From: Afipia birgiae 34632
Lineage (GTDB): Bacteria; Pseudomonadota; Alphaproteobacteria; Rhizobiales; Xanthobacteraceae
Assembly: GCF_000308295.2 (NCBI RefSeq)
Contig: NZ_HG326652.1
Coordinates: forward strand, 1,614,109-1,678,108
DNA: 64,000 bases
Direction: 5' to 3'
The notes under the pieces were generated by a model that was not told the origin of the DNA, searched no databases, and saw nothing but the letters and a program-made list of their open reading frames with translations. This document shows positions 1 through 9,008 of the stretch, in pieces. The translations under genes and the position numbers were made by a program. The first letter of the stretch is position 1, and each line of letters begins with the position of its first letter.

Positions 1-26
1 CTTCCCCTCGCCCAAAGTCGCCGCGA

Positions 27-102
27 ATGGAGCGCCGTGAGGCGACGCGCTTCCCTTCGCACGGGAAGCGAAACAACACATTTGCGCCTCGCGGCGCTCC
101 AT
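27..102. repeat. Nested inverted repeat
   Basis: Outer arms at 27-44 and 85-102 are reverse complements with one mismatch (ATGGAGCGCCGTGAGGCG against its partner). Inside lies a second perfect 8-bp hairpin, CGCTTCCC at 48-55 with GGGAAGCG at 63-70. A further 7-bp hairpin sits just outside at 141-157 (CTCGCGC / GCGCGAG). No gene fits this stretch. Dispersed intergenic repeats of this form are common in this bacterial group, but copy number cannot be judged from one window. Confidence 0.55.
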
Positions 103-227
103 GCCCCTCACCTTTTCAAGGGGCACGATTGAAAGCTCACCTCGCGCGAAGCGCGAGAGCGAATGCGCGTGGCTGTTTGAAATTTGAATCGGAGTTCGAG
201 ACGAGGCGGGATGCCTCAGCACACCCA

Positions 228-259
228 CTCGTCGTCCCCGCTTTCGCGGGGACGACGAG
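228..259. repeat. REP-like palindrome
   Basis: A perfect 14-bp inverted repeat (arms 228-241 and 246-259) with the 4-nt loop TTTC. The arms are of the GTCGTCCCCGC / GCGGGGACGAC type seen in dispersed REP elements between genes in proteobacteria. It lies 26 bp beyond the 3' end of the minus-strand gene at 285-1082, so it may also cap that transcript. Short ORFs through it are artefacts of the repeat. Confidence 0.7.
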
Positions 260-284
260 GAAAGAGATTTCGCGCAACAGCCAC

Positions 285-1082
285 CTACGCCGCCATTGTC
301 TCGCGCGGACGATAGATCGCAATGTGCTGGCAATGCGCGATCGGCTTTGAGCCGTTCGCCACGATCAGGCCGTCGAGCTCTACGAACTTGTGGCCCTTGC
401 GATCGTAGTTGCCGGTGACCTTCGCCCGCACGGTGAGTTCATCCTCAACCGACGCTGCCGCCAGATAACGGATGGTGCTGCCGACGTGAATCCACGGACC
501 CAGGATGGCGTTCTCCATCAGCGCCCAGTTCATCGTCCGCAGCAGCATGCCGGTGTGAACGATCTTCTCATCGTCGTAGAGCGGATCGGTTTCGCGGGCA
601 TCGCGCAGATACTCGGATGAGCCATGTGCGCCCAGCGTGAACGGCGGAATGGCGAGCCACTTGCCGGTCTGATAGGTCTTTTCATCGGCGGGCGCATGCT
701 TGCCGACGGGCGCCGCAACCTGAAAGTCTCCGAGCGAGATTTTCGGCGCATCGGACGGCATCGACGCCGTGCCGCTCGCGCACAGCTCGCCGCGGCTTTC
801 GACCTTGATGGCGAGGCCGCCATCGATTTCCTCCGCCGTCACCACGGCGGTTTCGCCGTCATAAACCGGCTTGAAAAACCGGCCGTCCATCAGCCCGCGC
901 TCCAGAAATGCCCGGCCCCATTTCGCCACCGGCATGTGGGTCATATAGGCGAAGACATCGACACCGGGGACCAGCCCGCCCTGAAACCCGAACCGGCGAG
1001 CGACCGAATCGTCGTGCATCTTGTTTTCGGAGTTCTTGGCGAGATTGTAGGCGTGGATGCTGTACGGCTTAAGCGCGGTCAT
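285..1082 (-). CDS. MaoC-like hotdog-fold protein, probable acyl-CoA hydratase family
   Basis: 265 residues. The N-terminal part (residues about 18-55) has an NKMHDDSVARRFGFQGGLVPG segment resembling MaoC/hotdog dehydratases, and a second hotdog-like half follows from about residue 120, suggesting a double hotdog. Members of this fold act on acyl thioesters, but the substrate cannot be read here. The start is supported by GAGGAAACG just ahead of ATG. It is monocistronic and divergent from the YaiI gene. The family call is moderate and the specific reaction unknown. Confidence 0.6.
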   Translation of the reverse strand: MTALKPYSIHAYNLAKNSENKMHDDSVARRFGFQGGLVPGVDVFAYMTHMPVAKWGRAFLERGLMDGRFFKPVYDGETAVVTAEEIDGGLAIKVESRGELCASGTASMPSDAPKISLGDFQVAAPVGKHAPADEKTYQTGKWLAIPPFTLGAHGSSEYLRDARETDPLYDDEKIVHTGMLLRTMNWALMENAILGPWIHVGSTIRYLAAASVEDELTVRAKVTGNYDRKGHKFVELDGLIVANGSKPIAHCQHIAIYRPRETMAA

Positions 1083-1241
1083 CGTTTCCTCGGATTTTTA
1101 CGTTATCGGCCCGGATGGTACGCAACAGCGGGACCAAGACAAGCCGCACCGCTGCATGCCTCGCAGTCCGCATCCTCCGTCTTCCACTCGCCATTTTGAC
1201 GCCGTTAGGCTACCAGCAGCGCAAACCTGAATGGAACAACC

Positions 1242-1712
1242 TTGACCCCCGCCACCCGCATTTACGTCGATGCCGATGCCTGTCCGGTGAAAGATGAGAT
1301 CTACCGTGTCGCCGCGCGGCACGGTCTGCCCGTCAGCGTCGTCGCGGGCAACTTCATCCGTGTGCCGAACGATCCGCTGATCGAGCGGATCGCCGCAGGC
1401 AGCGGCATGGACGCCGCCGACGACTGGATTGCGGAACGCGCGCAAAAAGGCGATATCGTCGTCACATCCGACATCCCGCTGGCGGCACGCTGCGTGAAGG
1501 CCGGTGCGGACGTGATCGCGCCAAACGGCAAGCCGTTCTCGGAAGAATCCATCGGCATGACGCTGGCGGTGCGCAATCTGATGACCGATCTGCGCTCCAG
1601 CGGCGAAGTTACCGGCGGGCCGCGCTCGTTTTCCCCGCGCGACCGCTCGGCGTTCCTGTCGGCACTCGACCAGACCATTCGCCGCATCCAGCGCGCAAGA
1701 GACCAGAAGTAA
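1242..1712 (+). CDS. YaiI/YqxD family protein (DUF188, UPF0178)
   Basis: 156 residues, normal for the family. The N-terminus reads [18 protein letters not shown], with the acidic DADACP signature, and [12 protein letters not shown] follows at about residue 75; both are hallmarks of this NYN/PIN-like family. It is presumed to be a nuclease-like cytosolic protein, but its function is not established. The start is a TTG at 1242: no ATG lies in frame before the DADACP motif, and the upstream region is the divergent promoter of the hotdog gene. The ABC-F gene follows 14 bp downstream, probably co-transcribed. Confidence 0.85.
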   Translation: MTPATRIYVDADACPVKDEIYRVAARHGLPVSVVAGNFIRVPNDPLIERIAAGSGMDAADDWIAERAQKGDIVVTSDIPLAARCVKAGADVIAPNGKPFSEESIGMTLAVRNLMTDLRSSGEVTGGPRSFSPRDRSAFLSALDQTIRRIQRARDQK

Positions 1713-1726
1713 GGTATTCCGACGAC

Positions 1727-3547
1727 ATGGCGCCTCCCCTGATCCAGTTGAAAGACATCGCGCTCACCTTCGGCGGCACGCCGCTGTTGGCGGGCGTTGA
1801 GCTTGCCGTGTCCGCAGGCGAACGCGTCTGTCTGATCGGCCGTAACGGCTCCGGCAAATCCACGCTGCTGAAGATCGTCGCAGGCCTGGTCGAAGCCGAT
1901 CGCGGCTCCCGCTTCGTACAGCCCGGCGCAACCATCCGCTACCTTCCACAGGAGCCGGACTTCGATGGCTTCAAGACGACGCTCGCCTATGTCGAGGCTG
2001 GAATGAATCCGGGGGACGATCACTATCAGGCGCAGTATCTCCTCGAACAACTCGGCCTGACCGGCACCGAGGATCCCGCCAATCTGTCCGGCGGCGAAGC
2101 GCGGCGCGCGGCACTGGCGCGCGTGCTCGCCCCCTCGCCCGACATCCTGCTGCTCGACGAGCCTACCAACCATCTCGATCTCACCACCATCGAATGGCTG
2201 GAAGGCGAACTCGCCAGCCGACGCAGCGCGCTGGTCATCATCAGCCACGACCGGCGGTTCCTCTCCAATCTCTCACGCGCCACGGTCTGGCTCGACCGCG
2301 GCGAAACCCGCCGCATCGAGAAAGGCTTCAGCGCCTTCGAGGAATGGCGCGACGAAGTGCTGGCGGAAGAAGAGCGCGACCAGCACAAGCTCGATCGCAA
2401 GATCGTCGCGGAAGAGCACTGGCTGCGCTACGGCGTCTCGGGCCGACGCAAACGCAACGTCAAGCGCCTCGGCAATCTGTTCGCACTGCGCGACCAGCGC
2501 CGGGACTATCGCGGCACCGCGGGCAAGGCGAATCTCGCCGCCGCCGAGGCCGATTCCTCCGGCAAGCTGGTGATCGAGGCGAAACACATCGGAAAATCAT
2601 ACGGCGAACGGCCCATCGTCGATGACTTCTCCATCCGCGTAACGCGGGGCGACCGCATCGGCATCATTGGCCCTAATGGCGCGGGCAAGACCACGCTGAT
2701 CGGCATGCTGACGGGAACCGACGCACCGGACACCGGCACGATCCGCCTCGGCGCCAATATCGAAATGGCGACCCTCGACCAGCATCGCGAAAGCCTCGAT
2801 CCCAAAACGACGCTGGCCGACGCCCTGACCGGCGGACGCGGCGACAGCATCATGGTCAACGGCAAGCCGAAACATGTCATCGGCTACATGAAGGACTTCC
2901 TCTTTCAGCAGGAGCAGGCCCGCACGCCGCTTGAGGTCCTCTCCGGCGGAGAGCGTGGACGCTTGATGCTGGCCCGCGCACTGGCCAAGCCATCGAACGT
3001 GCTGGTGCTGGACGAACCCACCAACGACCTCGACCTCGAAACGCTCGACGTTCTGGAGGAAATGCTCGGTGATTATGAAGGCACCGTCATTCTCGTCAGC
3101 CATGATCGCGATTTCCTCGACCGCGTCGTGACGTCCGTCATCGCCCCAGAAGGCGACGGCAAATGGATCGAGTACGCCGGCGGCTATTCCGACATGCTGG
3201 CGCAACGCGGCGCAGACCTGCAGGAAAAGGCCATCAAGGCGGCGGCCACCGAAACGTCCAAGGCCGCAAAAAGTGCGGCTCCTGCGCCGGTGACGGCTGC
3301 CAAACGACGCCTCAGCTTCAACGAAAAGCACGCGCTGGAGACGTTGCCGAAGACGATGGCCAAGCTTCAGGCCGAGATCACAAAGCAGCAGAAGCTGCTC
3401 GATGATCCTGAACTCTACGCAAAGGATCGCAAAAAATTCGATACCGCTTCCGCTGCGATCGCCAAGGCGCATGCCGAGCTGGACGCGGCCGAAGAAAAGT
3501 GGCTCGAACTTGAAATGCTGCGCGAGGAAATCGAGAGCGGGGTTTAG
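1727..3547 (+). CDS. ABC-F family ATP-binding protein (Uup-like)
   Basis: 606 residues with two ATP-binding cassettes and no membrane segments. The first has Walker A GRNGSGKST at residues 38-46 and LSGGEARRAAL plus LLLDEPTNHLD. The second has GPNGAGKTT near 320 and LSGGERGRLML plus LVLDEPTNDLD. A charged linker separates them, and a C-terminal coiled-coil region (about 525-605) is typical of Uup rather than the shorter EttA. ABC-F proteins act on ribosomes or, for Uup, in DNA and ribosome maintenance. The gene ends inside the 3' end of the convergent flavoprotein gene (4-bp overlap). Confidence 0.92.
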   Translation: MAPPLIQLKDIALTFGGTPLLAGVELAVSAGERVCLIGRNGSGKSTLLKIVAGLVEADRGSRFVQPGATIRYLPQEPDFDGFKTTLAYVEAGMNPGDDHYQAQYLLEQLGLTGTEDPANLSGGEARRAALARVLAPSPDILLLDEPTNHLDLTTIEWLEGELASRRSALVIISHDRRFLSNLSRATVWLDRGETRRIEKGFSAFEEWRDEVLAEEERDQHKLDRKIVAEEHWLRYGVSGRRKRNVKRLGNLFALRDQRRDYRGTAGKANLAAAEADSSGKLVIEAKHIGKSYGERPIVDDFSIRVTRGDRIGIIGPNGAGKTTLIGMLTGTDAPDTGTIRLGANIEMATLDQHRESLDPKTTLADALTGGRGDSIMVNGKPKHVIGYMKDFLFQQEQARTPLEVLSGGERGRLMLARALAKPSNVLVLDEPTNDLDLETLDVLEEMLGDYEGTVILVSHDRDFLDRVVTSVIAPEGDGKWIEYAGGYSDMLAQRGADLQEKAIKAAATETSKAAKSAAPAPVTAAKRRLSFNEKHALETLPKTMAKLQAEITKQQKLLDDPELYAKDRKKFDTASAAIAKAHAELDAAEEKWLELEMLREEIESGV

Positions 3548-4758
3548 CGCTTCAGGTAGTTCAGCGCGCCACGCCCCGCCGCAGCGCCAGTCGCAAAGCA
3601 CGCCTGCAACAGGTAGCCGCCGGTCGGCGCCTCCCAGTCCAGCATTTCGCCGGCAACAAATACGCCGGGAAGCTTGTGCAGCATGTAATGCTCGTCGATC
3701 TCATTGAAGGTAATCCCGCCTGCCGTCGAAATTGCGCGCTCAATCGACGCAACGCCGGTAAGCTTGACGGGAACGGCGTTGATAAGGGCGGCGAGTGTTT
3801 CTGAATCCATCGCAGATAGATTTAGTCCCGCAGCAATTGTTGCTTCCTGCAACAACCCGATAGCAACCGGCGAAAGACCCGCGGCCTTTCTTAGATAAGT
3901 CGACATCGACTGCTTCTGTCGCGGTGCGCTGACGCGCGTGGTCAGATCGGATTTGGCGAGGTCAGGCCGCAGCGCGATATGGAGGACAGCCTCGCCATGC
4001 GCCAGCACCGCATCGCGGATCGGAGCCGACAGCGCATAGATCGCACCACCCTCAATACCCTCGCGTGTGATCGTCGCCTCGCCGCGCATCGTCTCTCCGC
4101 CGAACGATAACGCAACACCCTTCAATGGCTGTCCCTCAAAGCGGTTGCGGAACAGATCCGACCATCCGACGCGGAAGCCGCTGTTGGCCGCACGCAGCGG
4201 TGCAATCTCAACGCCCTTCGCCTTGAACGAATCGATCCAGCCACCATCTGCACCCAACTTGGGCCAACTTGCGCCGCCAAGCGCGATCACAGCCGCATCA
4301 GGCTTGAGCGACGTCAGACCTTCGGGTGCCTCGAACTGCAACTCACCATTCGCGCTCCATCCCGTCCAGCGATGACGAAGCGCCAACTGAACCCCCGACT
4401 GGTCGAGACGCCGCAGCCACGCGCGCAGCAACGGCGATGCTTTCATGGCTTGCGGAAATATCCTTCCGCTCGACCCAACGAAGGTCGGCTGGCCGAGAGC
4501 TTCGCTCCAGGCGCGCAGTGCATCGGGAGGAAATGCTTCGATGGCAAACCGGAGATGCGGCATGGCTTCGCGGTAGCGCTGGAGGAATTGATCCAGCGGT
4601 TCGCTGTGGGTGAGATTGAGGCCGCCGCGTCCCGCCAGCAGAAACTTGCGTCCCACCGATGGCATACACTCATAGACGGTGACGCGCGCACCACCCGCCG
4701 CCAAAACTTCAGCCGCCATCAGCCCCGCAGGACCGGCACCGATGACAGCGACATCCAA
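3544..4758 (-). CDS. NAD(P)/FAD-dependent oxidoreductase (HI0933-like, TIGR03862 type)
   Basis: 404 residues. The N-terminus carries the FAD-binding dinucleotide motif VIGAGPAGLMAAEVLAAGG, followed by GRKFLLAGRGGLNLTHSE, the fingerprint of the HI0933-like flavoproteins. GGITFNEID and GEMLDWEAPTGGYLLQACFATG near the C-terminus are the second FAD contact. The reaction of the family is unknown. It overlaps the ABC-F gene tail to tail by 4 bp and starts 5 bp after the SDR gene stop, so it may be the last gene of the minus-strand lipid operon. Confidence 0.85.
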   Translation of the reverse strand: MDVAVIGAGPAGLMAAEVLAAGGARVTVYECMPSVGRKFLLAGRGGLNLTHSEPLDQFLQRYREAMPHLRFAIEAFPPDALRAWSEALGQPTFVGSSGRIFPQAMKASPLLRAWLRRLDQSGVQLALRHRWTGWSANGELQFEAPEGLTSLKPDAAVIALGGASWPKLGADGGWIDSFKAKGVEIAPLRAANSGFRVGWSDLFRNRFEGQPLKGVALSFGGETMRGEATITREGIEGGAIYALSAPIRDAVLAHGEAVLHIALRPDLAKSDLTTRVSAPRQKQSMSTYLRKAAGLSPVAIGLLQEATIAAGLNLSAMDSETLAALINAVPVKLTGVASIERAISTAGGITFNEIDEHYMLHKLPGVFVAGEMLDWEAPTGGYLLQACFATGAAAGRGALNYLKR

Positions 4759-4763
4759 GTTGC

Positions 4764-5696
4764 TTAACCGCCCATCGACGGCAGCTTGATGCCCGCGGCC
4801 TTGGCGGCCTGTTCGACATACTTGAAGGTCTGGAAGAACGCACCGCCAAGATCACGCGCCGTCGACATGTCGCCGATCTTCGCAAAGTTCGCCGCGATGG
4901 CGTCAGGCGTCCACTGATCCTGCGGCAGGTTGAGACCTTCGGTCTCGACCACCTTGATCACCGCGAACGAACCTGCGCCCGCGCCCATGATGGTCCGGGT
5001 CGGCGCATCTTCGCTCAGCAGATAAAGCACCGCGGGCGTGATCGCTTCAGGCTTCATCAGCGCGAGGATCTCCGGACCGATCAAACCCTCTGTCATGCGC
5101 GTCGCAGCCGTCGGAGAGATCGTGTTGACCTTGATGTTGGTCTTGCGGCCCTCCTCGGCAAGGACGTTCATCAGTCCGACCATACCCGCCTTCGCGGCGG
5201 CGTAGTTCGCTTGCCCGAAGTTGCCGAACAGGCCTGACGACGAGGTCGTGACAACGATGCGGCCGTAGTTGCGCTCACGCATGCCGTCCCACACAGCGCG
5301 GCAGCAGTTGAACGTGCCGGTCAGATGCACGGCGATCACCTTGGCGAAATCGTCCGGCTCCATTTTAGCGAAGGACTTGTCACGCAGGATTCCAGCGTTC
5401 GCGACCATCAGATCGACGCTGCCCCATTTCATCGAGGCGCGGGCGACCATCTCCTTGACCTGCTCGAAGTTCGAGACGTCCGCGCCGTCGGCCATTGCCT
5501 CGCCGCCCGCCTTGCGGATCTCTTCCACGACCGCTTCAGCCGGACTGACCGAACCGCCGCTGCCGTCGCGCGCCGCGCCCATGTCGTTGACCACAACCCG
5601 CGCACCGAGTTTTGCAAGACCGAGCGCATGTGCGCGACCGAGCCCTGCGCCAGCACCGGTCACAACCGCAACGCGTCCATCGAATCTGATTGCCAT
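4764..5696 (-). CDS. SDR family dehydrogenase, 3-hydroxyacyl-CoA dehydrogenase-like
   Basis: 310 residues. TGAGAGLGRAHALGLAKLGA near residue 15 is the nucleotide-binding motif and YAAAKAGM the YxxxK active site, preceded by TTSSSG. The VVNDMG stretch and overall pattern resemble the SDR domain of multifunctional beta-oxidation enzyme 2, which oxidises (3R)-hydroxyacyl-CoA. The MaoC hydratase gene 14 bp upstream and the acyl-CoA synthetase beyond it support a role in acyl-CoA oxidation, an inference. The start has AGGGACGATC before ATG. Its exact substrate is unknown. Confidence 0.85.
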   Translation of the reverse strand: MAIRFDGRVAVVTGAGAGLGRAHALGLAKLGARVVVNDMGAARDGSGGSVSPAEAVVEEIRKAGGEAMADGADVSNFEQVKEMVARASMKWGSVDLMVANAGILRDKSFAKMEPDDFAKVIAVHLTGTFNCCRAVWDGMRERNYGRIVVTTSSSGLFGNFGQANYAAAKAGMVGLMNVLAEEGRKTNIKVNTISPTAATRMTEGLIGPEILALMKPEAITPAVLYLLSEDAPTRTIMGAGAGSFAVIKVVETEGLNLPQDQWTPDAIAANFAKIGDMSTARDLGGAFFQTFKYVEQAAKAAGIKLPSMGG

Positions 5697-5710
5697 GATC
5701 GTCCCTTGAG

Positions 5711-6175
5711 TTATGCGAAGAAATGCATTCCGAGCCAGTCCGCGACCAGTGCAGGCTTTGGTTCGCCTTCGATTTCCAGCGTCGTATTGGTACGCGCCAG
5801 GAGTTCCTTCGGCGACTTCATGGTCGCTTCAGATAACACGAAACGCGCACGCACGCGCTTGCCGGCCCGCACGGGCGTGAGAAACCTGATTTTGTCGAAG
5901 CCATAGTTGATCGACATCGCCGCGCCGTTCAGCGTTGGCATGGTGGCGTAGGCAAGCTTAGGCAGAACCGAGAGCGACAGGAAGCCGTGCGCAATGGTAC
6001 CGCCGAATGGCGTTTCACGCTTTGCGCGCTCGGGATCGATGTGAATAAACTGAAAATCTTCGGTCGCGTTGGCGAAAGCGTCGATCTGCTTCTGATCGAC
6101 GGTATGCCATTCCGAAACGCCGAGTTCGGTGCCCACGAGTTTCAGGTAGTCTTCCAGATCCATCGCAACGCCCAT
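5711..6175 (-). CDS. MaoC family (R)-specific enoyl-CoA hydratase-like protein
   Basis: 154 residues from the ATG at 6175, chosen because GAGGGA sits 7 nt upstream; longer in-frame starts give a non-homologous tail. The sequence has the hydratase motif of an Asp and His in FIHIDPERA...GGTIAHGFLSLS (about residues 45-70), typical of single-hotdog MaoC dehydratases such as PhaJ. It would hydrate or dehydrate acyl-CoA, and its product could be the substrate of the SDR gene directly downstream. Confidence 0.85.
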   Translation of the reverse strand: MGVAMDLEDYLKLVGTELGVSEWHTVDQKQIDAFANATEDFQFIHIDPERAKRETPFGGTIAHGFLSLSVLPKLAYATMPTLNGAAMSINYGFDKIRFLTPVRAGKRVRARFVLSEATMKSPKELLARTNTTLEIEGEPKPALVADWLGMHFFA

Positions 6176-6355
6176 CGGCCATTCCCTCAAATTCAAGCTG
6201 GGTTGGCACATTCCACAGATCAGCGGTCCGGCCAAGCGAAATTTGCGGACAAACGCCAATACTCAGGCGTGTTCACTCCTTGCCGGAAACAGCGCCTGGA
6301 CACCGTTTCAAACAAGCTGCGGATGGGAGATATGCCTGAAAATCGACCGGAGTTG

Positions 6356-8083
6356 TTACCGTACGGCGCTCTGCCCGACCTGCAATTCCGGAAAATCCTC
6401 CTCGCGGAATTCCTGGCCGCGTAACGCGTCCTTGCGGTCATTGTCGTGCTCGAGGCGGCGAAGCTGAACGCGGCGAATCTTGCCGGAAATGGTCTTCGGA
6501 AGTTCCGTCACCAGTTCGATGCGACGAATGCGCTTGAACGGCGCGAGCCGCGAGTGAACGTACTTGAAGATCGAAAGCGCCGTGTCCCGCGTAATCGCGG
6601 TGTCCGGCACCAGCGAGACATAAGCTTTGGGAAGCGCGAGACGGATCGGGTCCGGCGTCGGCACCACGGCCGCCTCAGCGACGAGTTCATGCTCCAGCAA
6701 CACGCTTTCGAGCTCGAACGGGCTGATCCGATAATCAGACGATTTGAACACGTCATCGGAACGACCGACGAAGGTCAGGTAGCCATCATCATCGAGGAAC
6801 ACCACGTCGCCGGTCTGATAGACCTCGCCGTCCGCGCCCTTCGGTTTGCCGTCCTCGCCCTGATAGCCAAGCATCAGCCCCGTCGGACGACTGGCGCCCA
6901 GCAAGAGTCGCACTTCGCCCTCTTTCGCGAGGTTGCCATCGGCGTCAGCTACCTGAACCTGGTAGCCCGGCATCGGCCGTCCCATAGAACCGACTTTCAC
7001 GGGCTGTCCCGGCGAATTGCCAGCCAACGCCGTTGTCTCAGTCTGGCCGTACCCGTCGCGGATCGTCAGCCCCCACGCCGCCTTGACCTGATCGATCACC
7101 TCCGGGTTAAGCGGCTCGCCGGCGCCACAAACTTCGCGCACCGAGACCTTGTAGTCAGCAAGCCGCTCCTGAATGAACAGCCGCCATACGGTTGGCGGCG
7201 CGCACAGCGTCGTCACGCCACAGCGCGCAACCGTGGCCAGCAAACCTTTTGCATCGAAACGCGGCTGATTGACGATGAAGATCGTCGCGCCCGCATTCCA
7301 TGGCGAGAAGAAACAACTCCACGCATGCTTGGCCCAACCCGGCGACGAAATATTGAGATGAACGTCGCCCGGCTGAAGTCCGAGCCAGTACATGGTGGAG
7401 AGCGAACCCACCGGATAGCTGCTGTGGCTGTGCAGCACGAGTTTCGGCTTGGCCGTGGTGCCGGACGTGAAATACAGCAGCATCGGATCGTTCGCGTTGG
7501 TCGCGCCGTCCGGCGTGAATGTATCCGGATAATTCGCTGCATCCTCGAACCGCCGCCAGCCTCTATGCTCGGACGTGGCCGCGACGACAATCTTGGTGAA
7601 ATCCTCGCCGCCGAGGCCTTCGAATTTCGCCACCTGATCCTGCGTGGCGACGACGACCTTTGCCCTGCCGCGATCCAAGCGATCTCGCAATTCATCTGCC
7701 GTAAGCAATGTCGTTGCCGGGATGACGATGACGCCCAGCTTCATGGCGGCCAGCATCGTTTCCCACAACGGCACCACATTGCCGAGCAGCAACAGCAGAT
7801 GGTCGCCGCGCTTAAGGCCGAGATCGCGCAGGAAGTTCGCGGTCTGGTTAGAGCTGCGCGACAACGCCGCGAACGATAGTTTCGTCTCGGTGTTGCTGGC
7901 GGCATCGACAATCCAGAGCGCCGTGCGGTCGCAGCTTTCGGGATTGCTGGCCAGACCAGCATCAAACCAGTCGAGCGCCCAGTTAAACTGCTTCTCGTCC
8001 GGCCAGCGAAACCCCGCAATGGCCTTGTCGTAGTCGGTACGATGTTTGAGCAGGAAAGCGCGCGCGTCCTGGAATGTCGTCAT
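6356..8083 (-). CDS. AMP-dependent acyl-CoA synthetase
   Basis: 575 residues. LLYFTSGTTAKPKLVLHSH is the AMP-binding P-loop motif, DGYGQTET the adenylate motif, and TGDVVFLDDDGYLTFVGRSDDVFKSSDYRISP the hinge and A8 region, with a C-terminal KTISGKIRR lysine loop. It activates a carboxylic acid to acyl-CoA; overall it resembles the medium-chain or acetyl-CoA synthetase-like group. The ATG at 8083 follows AGGG by 7 nt. It sits 9 bp after mmsB on the same strand, so it is probably part of the catabolic operon. The substrate is unknown. Confidence 0.88.
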   Translation of the reverse strand: MTTFQDARAFLLKHRTDYDKAIAGFRWPDEKQFNWALDWFDAGLASNPESCDRTALWIVDAASNTETKLSFAALSRSSNQTANFLRDLGLKRGDHLLLLLGNVVPLWETMLAAMKLGVIVIPATTLLTADELRDRLDRGRAKVVVATQDQVAKFEGLGGEDFTKIVVAATSEHRGWRRFEDAANYPDTFTPDGATNANDPMLLYFTSGTTAKPKLVLHSHSSYPVGSLSTMYWLGLQPGDVHLNISSPGWAKHAWSCFFSPWNAGATIFIVNQPRFDAKGLLATVARCGVTTLCAPPTVWRLFIQERLADYKVSVREVCGAGEPLNPEVIDQVKAAWGLTIRDGYGQTETTALAGNSPGQPVKVGSMGRPMPGYQVQVADADGNLAKEGEVRLLLGASRPTGLMLGYQGEDGKPKGADGEVYQTGDVVFLDDDGYLTFVGRSDDVFKSSDYRISPFELESVLLEHELVAEAAVVPTPDPIRLALPKAYVSLVPDTAITRDTALSIFKYVHSRLAPFKRIRRIELVTELPKTISGKIRRVQLRRLEHDNDRKDALRGQEFREEDFPELQVGQSAVR

Positions 8084-8092
8084 CAAGGAACC

Positions 8093-8977
8093 CTATTTCG
8101 CCAGCCCACGAACATGCTTGATGATACCGGAAAAATCGACGCCGCCGTGGCCGGCTTTCTCGAAGGCATCGTAGATGCTCTCCGCATGTGCACCGAGCGG
8201 CGTCGCCGCACCGGCGGCTTTCGCAGCTTCCTGCGACAGACGCAAATCCTTCAGCATCAGCGCGGCTGCGAACCCCGGCTTGTACTCGTTGTTCGCAGGC
8301 GAAGCCGGGACCGGACCCGGGACCGGGCAATACGTGGTCAGTGACCAGCACTGGCCCGACGAAGTTGAGGCCACGTCGAATAGCGCCTGATGCGACAGGC
8401 CGAGTTTCTCGCCGAGTGCGAAGGCCTCCGATACGCCGATCATCGAGATGCCAAGGATCATGTTATTGCAAATCTTGGCCGCCTGCCCCGCACCCGCTTC
8501 GCCACAATGGACAACTTTCTTGCCCATGTTTTCCAGAACGGGCTTCGCAGCCGCGAATGCCGCAGTGGTCCCACCGCACATGAATGTCAGCGTCGCGCCC
8601 TTCGCGCCGCCGGTACCGCCGGACACCGGAGCATCGATCGAGGGCAAATTGTGTTCGGTTGCGTGAGCGTGCGCAAGCCGCGCGCTCTCCACGTCGATCG
8701 TCGAACAATCAATCATCAGCGTGTTCTTGCCGACCGACGGAATGATCTCTTTCCACACGCCCAGAACATGCTTGCCTGCGGGCAACATCGTGACGACGAT
8801 CTGTGCGTCCTTTACGGCTTCAGCCGCACTCGCCGCAATACTGACGCCATCTGCTTTGGCCGCGTCCTTGGACGCCTGCGCGAGGTCGAACCCCTGAACC
8901 TTGTGCCCAGCCTTGACGAGGTTGGCCGCCATGGGTCCACCCATGTTGCCAAGACCGATGAATGCAATGTTTGCCAT
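8093..8977 (-). CDS. mmsB: 3-hydroxyisobutyrate dehydrogenase
   Basis: 294 residues, the usual length. IAFIGLGNMGGPMAANL at the N-terminus is the NAD-binding fold, DAPVSGGTGGA near residue 120 the substrate loop, and GAGQAAKICNNMILG holds the catalytic lysine. It oxidises 3-hydroxyisobutyrate to methylmalonate semialdehyde in valine breakdown. The next genes upstream supply the preceding steps (hydrolase, acyl-CoA dehydrogenase) and mmsA uses its product, which supports this assignment over a tartronate semialdehyde reductase. Confidence 0.92.
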   Translation of the reverse strand: MANIAFIGLGNMGGPMAANLVKAGHKVQGFDLAQASKDAAKADGVSIAASAAEAVKDAQIVVTMLPAGKHVLGVWKEIIPSVGKNTLMIDCSTIDVESARLAHAHATEHNLPSIDAPVSGGTGGAKGATLTFMCGGTTAAFAAAKPVLENMGKKVVHCGEAGAGQAAKICNNMILGISMIGVSEAFALGEKLGLSHQALFDVASTSSGQCWSLTTYCPVPGPVPASPANNEYKPGFAAALMLKDLRLSQEAAKAAGAATPLGAHAESIYDAFEKAGHGGVDFSGIIKHVRGLAK

Positions 8978-9008
8978 TTCCTGCCCTCGTTATCGTTGTT
9001 CAGTGACG

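Noticed and set aside
1115-1297. Short frame overlapping the YaiI start
   Set aside because: It spans the divergent promoter region of two well supported genes and has no homology-like sequence.
6446-7879. 477-residue plus-strand frame opposite the acyl-CoA synthetase
   Set aside because: Antisense shadow; the synthetase motifs are clear on the minus strand.
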